Notes under the pieces: generated by a model
Databases searched by the model: none
Told to the model about the DNA's origin: nothing
Seen by the model: the letters and a program-made list of their open reading frames with translations, nothing else
Shown here: piece after piece, positions 45,005 to 52,239 of the stretch
How the letters are laid out: each line of letters begins with the position of its first letter
Numbering within the stretch: the first letter of the stretch is position 1
Made by a program: the position numbers and the translations under genes
Origin: Paenibacillus odorifer
Lineage (GTDB): Bacteria; Bacillota; Bacilli; Paenibacillales; Paenibacillaceae
DNA: 64,000 bases
NCBI RefSeq assembly: GCF_000758725.1
Contig: NZ_CP009428.1
Location: forward strand, 4,960,001 to 5,024,000
Direction of reading: 5' to 3'

Positions 45005-46624
45005 TTATTTTGAGTTCCACAATTCCATACGTTCGCTATACTTCTGATTGAAGATTTCTTCTACTTTTTCATCCCCAGCTTTTTTCATATCCGCAAGCAT
45101 CTTGTCGAATGTAGAATTGGCTTCGGCTTCAGAAGGAGCGATGATTACTCTCGTAATGCTTTGGTCCATAATATCTTTTACTTTTTGCGCTGTCAGCGCT
45201 TCAGGCGTTCCGCCGTCAGGGCCTAAGTTATCAAATTCTGCTGTATCCCATACGGAATCTCCAAGGCTCTTAATGGCCATTTCGTCAATTTCACTACGTT
45301 GGTATTTAACGGCCATATCGTATGGCTGTTCATTGGCATCCAGACCATTTTTAACAAACCACAACCATTTACGAACACCGCTCTTCTTCACAGCATCGTC
45401 CCAGTTATCCTTGAAGCTTTGCAGGAATGCAGGGTCTGGTTGTCTCTTTCCATCCACCATGGTGTACTGCTCGCCTTCCTTACCCCATAGCAGCAAATGT
45501 TGTCCTTCGTCACTCGCTAGGTAGTTGAACAGCTTGATAGTTTCTTCAGGGTGTTTGTTATTTTTCGTAATGGCAATAGCATCCCATCCAAGTGAGCTTC
45601 TTGGTCCGAATGTTGTTTGGGAGGTCTCAGTGCCTGGAGCTACAACCTTGTAGGGGAAGAACTGATTATCATCTCCGCCATCCTTCTTCAGAGTACCATT
45701 TGCATTACCTGGGTCCCAGTATGCGCCTGGTGTGGAGAACACTGCGCCGGTAGCCAGCTTTTGAATCCAGGTTTGTGTTTTGCTGATGGCAAACTCTTTT
45801 TCGATTAGACCTTCTCTATACAGACTGTTCACATAAAGCAGCATCTCGCGATACTTTGGATCCTTAACATCATATTGTAATGTTCCATTATTATCATAGT
45901 AGGTTCTCAGACCCCACATCCCTTTAAATGTACCGAGGTTGGCGCCCATATTCTCACCGTTCATCGTCATTGGAACAGTTTCTTTTCCATCAATTGTCTT
46001 GTTTTTCTCTTTAAAATTCTTTAAAAGTGCTTCAAACTCATCCGTTGTGAGTGGGGTGGAGCCATCTGCCTTATCTGGAGCTAGGTCCGCAACCAGATTT
46101 TTTCTCATCAGCATACCGAAAACAGGATCACTATCCAGGCCATACCAGTTAGCTAGATAATAGTTTTTCCCATCCTTATAACGTGTTTTGATCAATGTGT
46201 CGCCGTACATTTCTTTAATGTCTGGTCCACTTTTCTCAATTAACTCATCGAGCGCTATAAATGCGCCACTTGTAATGTATTTATCGAGGGAAGCATCGCC
46301 CCGGCTCATTACAACCACATCTGGATAGTCACCACTGGCAAGCATCAAGCTCAGCTTTTCCGTAGGATTACCCGTTGGCTGCTGGATTGAGATCGAAATG
46401 CCTGTTTTTTTGGTGATTTCCTGCGCAATAGCATCAGTGAAAGGTTCTCCCTTGGTATTTGAATCAAACCAGGTCAATGTAATCGGCTCTTGTTTTTTAT
46501 CGTCTCCGGCCGTTTGGTTTGTATTGTTTTTTCCATCATTTGAAGCACAACCCGCTAATACACCAACGGCTAATGCGGCAGTAATACTCACGTTCAACCA
46601 TTTATTTTTCTTTATCATAGACAC
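45005..46624 (-). CDS. Sugar ABC importer, substrate-binding lipoprotein (LplA type)
   Basis: Binding lipoprotein of about 539 residues. The signal peptide ends in GVLAGC (lipidated Cys near residue 26 from the GTG start). GTG at 46624 is seven bases from GGAGG and preferred; ATG at 46618 is possible. The mature protein begins with ITLTWFDSNTKGEPFTDA. It is third in an importer operon. No hydrolase gene follows directly, so the ligand may be shared with the GH2-GH36 pair next door, a mannose- or galactose-containing oligosaccharide (inference). Confidence 0.94.
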   Translation of the reverse strand: MSMIKKNKWLNVSITAALAVGVLAGCASNDGKNNTNQTAGDDKKQEPITLTWFDSNTKGEPFTDAIAQEITKKTGISISIQQPTGNPTEKLSLMLASGDYPDVVVMSRGDASLDKYITSGAFIALDELIEKSGPDIKEMYGDTLIKTRYKDGKNYYLANWYGLDSDPVFGMLMRKNLVADLAPDKADGSTPLTTDEFEALLKNFKEKNKTIDGKETVPMTMNGENMGANLGTFKGMWGLRTYYDNNGTLQYDVKDPKYREMLLYVNSLYREGLIEKEFAISKTQTWIQKLATGAVFSTPGAYWDPGNANGTLKKDGGDDNQFFPYKVVAPGTETSQTTFGPRSSLGWDAIAITKNNKHPEETIKLFNYLASDEGQHLLLWGKEGEQYTMVDGKRQPDPAFLQSFKDNWDDAVKKSGVRKWLWFVKNGLDANEQPYDMAVKYQRSEIDEMAIKSLGDSVWDTAEFDNLGPDGGTPEALTAQKVKDIMDQSITRVIIAPSEAEANSTFDKMLADMKKAGDEKVEEIFNQKYSERMELWNSK

Positions 46625-46725
46625 CCTAATTCCTCCCATTAAGTAAGTTACTTCATAAGTCTATCAAGCAACCAAGCAAGTCTGCCCGTTCACCCCCCTT
46701 CAGGGCCGCTATTTATTTAATCATA

Positions 46726-47616
46726 TTAACTCTTAACCGCTCCCAAAGTCATACCCTTAACAAAGTACTTTTGCAGGAATGGGTATACCAGTACGATAGG
46801 CAATGTTGCCACCATCGTCGCTGCCATCCGGATAGTATCACTTGAAACCGCATTCCGCTTAGCCGAGTTAGCTAGCATTTGCGATTGCGATACCATGCCT
46901 CCGGTCTGGAATTGGCTTAATATTTTCACGAGTACGGCTTGCAAGGTCTTTAAGTCAGAGCTATAGGTAAACGCATAGGAGTCAAACCACGAATTCCAAT
47001 GTGAAATTGCCTGAAAAAGTCCTACAGTCGCAAGCACGGGTGTGGTCAACGGTAGAACAATCCGGAAGAAAATCGTCAGGTCATTCGCCCCGTCTACCTT
47101 CGCCGACTCCTCGATCTCACCAGGCAGCCCCTCCATAAAGGTACGGACAATAATCATATAGAAGACATTCATCAGCCCTGGCAAAATAAATACGGAAAAC
47201 GTGTCAATCATATTCAGCGCTTTAAGCACCATGTAATAAGGAATCAGTCCGCCTCCAAAATACATTGTGAAGACAAAATATAGATTCCATCCTTTACGTC
47301 CCATCAAATTCCGGCGGCTTAGCGGATAAGCAAGCATCGTAATGACAAGGACAGATAGCGGCGCGCCAATTACGGTACGTTTGACAGTAACCCATAAGCC
47401 ATTCAAAATCTCGCTATCTTTTAAGATTTGACTGTAGCTATCAAAGGTGAGGACTCTGGGCCACAAATAGACGCCACCACGTACGGTATCCTCAGCAGCA
47501 TTTAATGAAAGAACGAGAATATTCCAAAAAGGGAGAAAGGTAACTAGCAACACAAGTATAAGAATGAGATAAACTATAAATTTAAAAATATGATCCCCGT
47601 ATCTATTCGAAATCAT
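46726..47616 (-). CDS. Sugar ABC importer permease (LplC type)
   Basis: Permease of 296 residues with six helices, EAA loop EESAKVDGANDLTIF and C-terminus FVKGMTLGAVKS. ATG at 47616 is eight bases after GAGGAG; the GTG just before it is an alternative. It follows the LplB-type gene by about 25 bp. Confidence 0.94.
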   Translation of the reverse strand: MISNRYGDHIFKFIVYLILILVLLVTFLPFWNILVLSLNAAEDTVRGGVYLWPRVLTFDSYSQILKDSEILNGLWVTVKRTVIGAPLSVLVITMLAYPLSRRNLMGRKGWNLYFVFTMYFGGGLIPYYMVLKALNMIDTFSVFILPGLMNVFYMIIVRTFMEGLPGEIEESAKVDGANDLTIFFRIVLPLTTPVLATVGLFQAISHWNSWFDSYAFTYSSDLKTLQAVLVKILSQFQTGGMVSQSQMLANSAKRNAVSSDTIRMAATMVATLPIVLVYPFLQKYFVKGMTLGAVKS

Positions 47617-47642
47617 CACAAGCGCTCCTCTCTTTTTCGGGT

Positions 47643-48599
47643 TTAGAACAACGCTTGGTCGTTCACTTTTCTAGAAATTCGATTCACAATTACAACAAGT
47701 ATGAAGGCAATCACGGATTTAAATACCCCAACGGCCGCCCCGTAGGAGAACATGCTGTTTTGTAGCCCGTATTTATATGCATAAATATCGATAACCTCTG
47801 AATACTCAAGCACGGTATTATTTTGCAGCAGGTATTGTTGTTCAAAGCCCGCATTCAAAATGCCTCCGACGGCAAGAATCCCTAAAATAACAATGGTTGG
47901 ACGCAAGGCTGGCAACGTAATATGCCACATTTGCCGGAAGCGACTGGCTCCATCCACTCTAGCTGCTTCGTAGAGCTCTGGATTAATAGCGGAAATTGCA
48001 GCAAGATACATAATGGCGCTGAAGCCCATTTCCTTCCACATATTGGACAAAGCGATAATCCACCAGAATAGCGGTCCATTTTGTAGAAAAGCAACCGGTT
48101 CCTGAACAATGCCCAACGTCACCAGTAAATTGTTAAACATCCCATCGGAAGCCAGCAGTGTAATCACGATGTTTGCAGCGATAACCCATGAGATAAAATG
48201 CGGCAGATAAGAAACCGTCTGTACAAATCTTTTGAAAAATCCCTGTCTAGCTTCATTCAGTACAAGTGCGAGGATGATCGGTGCTGGAAACCCGAATAAC
48301 AAGGTCAGCAAGCTTGTAGCGAGCGTATTGCGCATTACACGGTAGAAGTCTCCGGTAGTAAAGAAATACTCAAACCACTTGAATCCTACAAACTCTGCAT
48401 GGAAAAATTGTTGAAAAAATGTTCCTCCGCCCGGCTGATAATTCGTAAACGCCATATACATCCCAAACATAGGACCATAAGAAAATAGCAATGTCGCAAT
48501 TAAGGCAGGCAGCATCAGCAAAAATAACCATTTCTGCTCTTTTAATCTGTACCACAGATTATTGCCTCTGACTGTTTTGATAGCGCTTGCTTTATGCAT
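47643..48599 (-). CDS. Sugar ABC importer permease (LplB type)
   Basis: Permease of 318 residues with six helices, EAA loop YEAARVDGASRFRQM and C-terminus NRISRKVNDQALF. ATG at 48599 has GGGAGGG seven bases upstream; an in-frame ATG at 48653 has no site. First gene of the importer operon, divergent from a sensor kinase, with a cre-like site between. Confidence 0.94.
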   Translation of the reverse strand: MHKASAIKTVRGNNLWYRLKEQKWLFLLMLPALIATLLFSYGPMFGMYMAFTNYQPGGGTFFQQFFHAEFVGFKWFEYFFTTGDFYRVMRNTLATSLLTLLFGFPAPIILALVLNEARQGFFKRFVQTVSYLPHFISWVIAANIVITLLASDGMFNNLLVTLGIVQEPVAFLQNGPLFWWIIALSNMWKEMGFSAIMYLAAISAINPELYEAARVDGASRFRQMWHITLPALRPTIVILGILAVGGILNAGFEQQYLLQNNTVLEYSEVIDIYAYKYGLQNSMFSYGAAVGVFKSVIAFILVVIVNRISRKVNDQALF

Positions 48600-48713
48600 C
48601 AAATACCCTCCCTTTTTATTTAGTGCAGCATGTCGAGCCACATCTCGATTCAACTTCTCTCCTATTCATCTTAAGTCCGCAACAGGTGGCTTTCTATACT
48701 TCAATCCTCCGAA

Positions 48714-48727
48714 TGATAGCGCTTTTT
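48714..48727 (-). promoter_or_regulatory. cre-like site between importer and kinase
   Basis: Read on the minus strand, AAAAAGCGCTATCA fits the cre consensus at 12 of 14 positions. It is about 115 bp from the importer start and 100 bp from the kinase start. Confidence 0.5.
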
Positions 48728-48826
48728 AAAGGAGTTTCGGCAGATTCGAGCATTGGATTTCGATATTCAGTCTGCTATGATGAACATGGCAAACAGCGAA
48801 TTTACAGTAAAGAAGGGACTTCTTCT

Positions 48827-50581
48827 ATGCGCCATATATATAGGAAATATATTTATATGCCTTTTATCGATTTGAGCTTTCGCTCCAAGCTGTTCAGCGT
48901 ATTTGTGCTAGTGACCATTGTTCCGATGATGCTTTTCGCCTACCTTTCCTACGAATTAACAAAATCAAAATTAACGGATCAGATTTACAGCAATATGATG
49001 AATTCAACAGCTCAGATTAATAAAAATTTGGAAAACAAGCTGGACAGCTATGAACATATTTCAGCTTCCATCTACCTGGATAACAGACTTGCCAGCTACC
49101 TCACGAGTGAATACCAGGATGATCCTTCTTATCTGGATGTCTATCAATACATAGGCAACCGCATGGACACGATAATGACTGCCTATCCTGATTTTGATAG
49201 CGTTTTCATTTATTCGGACAATGAATCACTGCCCAAAGATGATTACTATATCAAGCCGGTGACAGCTGAGGTTAAAGAGACCGAGCTGTTCAAGCAGCTT
49301 CAGCAGTCACATGGGAATATCATTCATCTATCCTCACCGCAGACCGAAGATAGTCCGGCCATGTTTACCTTAGCAAGATTTTTGAACAATAACCGCAATC
49401 AATATCCCTACGGTATTCTGGTCTTCAGAATCTCCGAATCGGTCATCTATTCTTTAATGGAGGAAGAAGCGGGCGGGAAAGATATTTTTATTATTAATGA
49501 CAAAGGGCTTATTCTCTCAGCAGCAGACAAGCACTTATTAAATACGAGCCTGCCGGAATTGCTTGATCAGAAATTCGATGAGTCACCATCGGGCAGATTT
49601 GATACAACTTACAAAGGGGTAAAGGCATTCGCGGTCTACAACACGCTCAAAAATGGATGGAAAACTGTATCTATCTTCCCCTATGACAGCATCATTCAGG
49701 ACGCTAAATCACTCTCAGATCTGATTATCAAAATCTCACTGGGCTTTATTGGTGTGGCCCTCCTGCTGATTTACATTACGGCGTCGCTGTTCAGCAAGCG
49801 TATCCGTACTTTAATCCGGATGATCCGCCGCCTGGAACGGGGCGATTTCAATCATAGTACAGAAGAACATTTGGGGAATGATGAGATTGGCCAGCTGCAT
49901 TTTGCCTTCAAGCAAATGACCACCCGGCTCAAAAGTCTCATTACCGAGGTGTATCAGAAGGAGCTGCAGAGTAAGGAGGCCGAGCTTGACCTGCTGCAAG
50001 CGCAAATCAACCCTCATTTTCTGTACAACACGCTGGGCTCCATCTCGTCGCTTGCCCTAAAACATCAAGATACGCGTATACAAGATTTGGTGCTTCATCT
50101 AGCCAAGTTTTATCGAATCTCCTTGAATAAAGGGAAAAGTATATTGACCATCCACGAGGAATTAAAGCTGACCCAGAGCTACAACGCCATTCAGCTAATC
50201 CGCTTTAAAGGCCAACTGAACATTACTTACACAGTAGATGAAGCGATCCTGCCCTACTCTACTGTCAAGCTTGCCTTACAGCCTTTTGTGGAGAATGCAG
50301 TGCTGCATGCCGTGTGGAGCCAAGAAAGTCCGCTGAACATTCATATCAAAGGTGTCATGGAAGCAAACGATATTATCTTGTCGGTAATCGATGATGGCAT
50401 GGGGATGAGCCGCGAGACGCTCAGTTCTTTGCTTGAGGATAAGCCTGGACGAGGGTATGGAATCACTAACGTTGATCGCCGCATCAAACTGAAATTTGGT
50501 GAGCACTACGGCGTTAAAGTGTTTAGCAGACTAGGAATAGGCACCACCGTGCAGATTCGTTTACCACAAAAAGAGGTGTAG
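48827..50581 (+). CDS. Sensor histidine kinase (YesM-like), no adjacent response regulator
   Basis: Kinase of 584 residues: first helix at about residues 20-42 (FSVFVLVTIVPMMLFAYLSY), extracellular sensor, second helix near 300, HAMP, motif AQINPHFLYNTLGSISSLA and HATPase with ENAVLHAVWSQ and DDGMGM. ATG at 48827 is preferred (GAAGGG nine bases upstream); the frame is open further upstream to 48587 but would overlap the divergent permease. Unlike the other two kinases here it is followed by 1.65 kb of repeats and not by a regulator gene. Confidence 0.91.
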   Translation: MRHIYRKYIYMPFIDLSFRSKLFSVFVLVTIVPMMLFAYLSYELTKSKLTDQIYSNMMNSTAQINKNLENKLDSYEHISASIYLDNRLASYLTSEYQDDPSYLDVYQYIGNRMDTIMTAYPDFDSVFIYSDNESLPKDDYYIKPVTAEVKETELFKQLQQSHGNIIHLSSPQTEDSPAMFTLARFLNNNRNQYPYGILVFRISESVIYSLMEEEAGGKDIFIINDKGLILSAADKHLLNTSLPELLDQKFDESPSGRFDTTYKGVKAFAVYNTLKNGWKTVSIFPYDSIIQDAKSLSDLIIKISLGFIGVALLLIYITASLFSKRIRTLIRMIRRLERGDFNHSTEEHLGNDEIGQLHFAFKQMTTRLKSLITEVYQKELQSKEAELDLLQAQINPHFLYNTLGSISSLALKHQDTRIQDLVLHLAKFYRISLNKGKSILTIHEELKLTQSYNAIQLIRFKGQLNITYTVDEAILPYSTVKLALQPFVENAVLHAVWSQESPLNIHIKGVMEANDIILSVIDDGMGMSRETLSSLLEDKPGRGYGITNVDRRIKLKFGEHYGVKVFSRLGIGTTVQIRLPQKEV

Positions 50582-50644
50582 GAGCGGTGACGAGGGGATT
50601 CTCCATTGTGAGAATCCTTTGGCTTGCTTCTCCTTGGATTTGAT

Positions 50645-50752
50645 GGGATCGATGGGATCGTTTGGATCGAAGGGATCGTTTAGATCGAAGGGATCGTTTA
50701 GATCGAAGGGATCGAAGGGATCGTTTAGATCGAAGGGATCGTTTGGATCGTT
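50645..50752. repeat. 9-bp tandem repeat, 12 units
   Basis: Twelve consecutive 9-bp units of the form KRGATCGWW (for example GGGATCGTT alternating with TAGATCGAA) begin about 63 bp past the kinase stop codon. Units alternate in pairs, giving an 18-bp higher period over much of the array. Being a multiple of three, it is open in most frames and produces false Gly-Ser-Lys or Asp-Pro repeat proteins. Confidence 0.95.
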
Positions 50753-50780
50753 CGGCACTATTTGCTCCCTCCTCATTCGT

Positions 50781-52080
50781 ATCGGACCGAGGAGACCTTA
50801 TTTCGATGATTCGGGGCATTTTGCTCGACTATCGGACTCAGATGCAGCAATTGACTCGTTTGTACACTAATTCTGGACAATTTTATAGCAATAAGAGCTA
50901 TACAGTCCGAAATCTTTGTAAAATGCCTCAAATACCCGAAATAGCTGCAATACGGTCCGATGTGTTCTACTTTTGCGGGGGATTCTACATTGCTGGGGTG
51001 TGGTCAACTTTTGCGGGGATTCTACTTTGCTGAGGAGTGTTCTACTTTTGCGCGGGATTCTACTTTGCTGAGGTGTGTTCAACTTATACTCCTTCCTCTT
51101 ACGCATCAGACCGAGGGGACCTTATTTCGATGAGTCGGGGCATTTTGCTCGGCTATCGGACTCAGATGCAGCTATTGACTCATTTGCACAGTAATTCTGG
51201 ACATTTTTATAGCAATAAGAGCTATACAGTCCGAAATCTTTGTAAAATGACTCAAATATCCAAAATAGCTGCAATACAGTCCGATGTGTTCTACTTCGCG
51301 CGGGATTCTACTTTGCTGGGGTGTGCTAGACTTTTGTGCGGGATTCTACTTTGCCAGAGTGTCTTAGTGTGTTCCAACTTATACTCCTTCCTCTTACGCA
51401 TCGGACCGAGGAGACCTTATTTCGATGAGTCGGGGCATTTAGCTCGACTATCGGACTCAGATGCAGCTATTGACTCTTTTGCACACTAATTCTGGACCAT
51501 TTTATAGCAATAAGAGCTATACAGTCCGAAATCTTTGTAAAAAGACTCAAATATCCGAAATAGCTGCAATACGGTCCGATGTGTTCTACTTTGCGCGAGA
51601 GATTCTACTTTGCTGGGGTGTGCTAGACTTTTGTGCGGGATTCTACTTTGCCAGAGTGTCTTAGTGTGTTCCAACTTATACTCCTTCCTCCTACGCATCG
51701 GACCGAGGAGACCTTATTTCGATGATTCAGGGCATTTTGCTCGACTATCGGACTCAGATGCAGCTATTGACTCATTTACGTAGTAATTCTGGACAATTTA
51801 ATAACAATAAGAGCTATACAGTCCGAAATCTTTGTAAAATGACTCAAATTTCCGAAATAGCTGCGATACGGTCCGATGTGTTCTACTTTTGCGCGGGATT
51901 CTACATTGCTGGGGTGTGTTCGACTTTTGCGCGGGGTTCTACTTTGCTGGGGAATGTTCGACTTTTGCGCGGAATTCTACATTGCCGGAGTGTGTTCGAC
52001 TTTTGCACGGGATTCTACTTTGCTGGGGTGTGTTCGACTTTTGCACGGGATTCTACCGCTGGAGTAAGGTCCGATAGATA
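50781..52080. repeat. Repeat cluster 2: about 300-bp tandem repeat, four copies
   Basis: Copies start at ATCGGACCGAGG near 50781, 51105, 51400 and 51697 (periods 324, 295, 297; the last copy is longer). Each has TCGGACTCAGATGCAGCTAT, then a hairpin TATAGC-AATAAGA-GCTATA flanked by GGAC and GTCC, then AATAGCTGCAATACGGTCCG, which is the inverted form of the first motif, followed by a variable number of TTCTACTTTGCTGGGGTGTG-type units. No credible gene lies in 50582-52239. The cluster is between converging genes. Confidence 0.93.
51885..52072. repeat. 38-bp tandem repeat, five copies
   Basis: ACTTTTGCGCGG or its variant recurs at 51885, 51923, 51961, 51999 and 52037, exactly 38 bp apart. Each unit divides into two related halves of about 19 bp, one ending GCGCGGG and one ending GCTGGGG. 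Fewer copies of the same units occur at the end of the other three cluster 2 copies. Confidence 0.93.
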
Positions 52081-52185
52081 GTAAAGTGCGGTACTAATAA
52101 CTGCCGAACAGTAATGTACCTAATAATAATGTAGTACCTATTAGTAAAGTTCGATAAAGTAGCTAATTTCATCAAGTGATCTATC

Positions 52186-52226
52186 AAAAAAAGCGACTCT
52201 CCGGTTAATGGAGAGTCGCTTTTTTG
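52186..52226. terminator. Bidirectional terminator
   Basis: AAAAAAGCGACTCTCC and GGAGAGTCGCTTTTTT form a perfect stem with a seven-base loop. It ends the large SLH-protein gene and also closes the repeat cluster. Confidence 0.95.
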
Positions 52227-52239
52227 TAGTGATTTCAGC

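Noticed and set aside
48587..48826. 80-residue N-terminal extension of the sensor kinase
   Set aside because: It would overlap the start of the divergent permease gene and cover the promoter region; the extension lacks a domain, and a better ribosome site precedes 48827.
50619..50870. Open frame encoding a Gly-Ser-Lys-Phe repeat protein, and Asp-Pro or Arg-Ser repeats in other frames
   Set aside because: It is the 9-bp tandem repeat read in open frames. All phases and both strands are open, there is no ribosome site, and the composition reflects only the repeat.
51885..52072. Possible CRISPR array because of regular 38-bp spacing
   Set aside because: There is no unique spacer between repeats: the whole unit is repeated. 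No cas gene is present.
50662..52081. Several open frames of 60-150 codons across repeat cluster 2, some alike
   Set aside because: They follow from repetition of non-coding units. The frames break at different points in each copy, and no start has a proper ribosome site.
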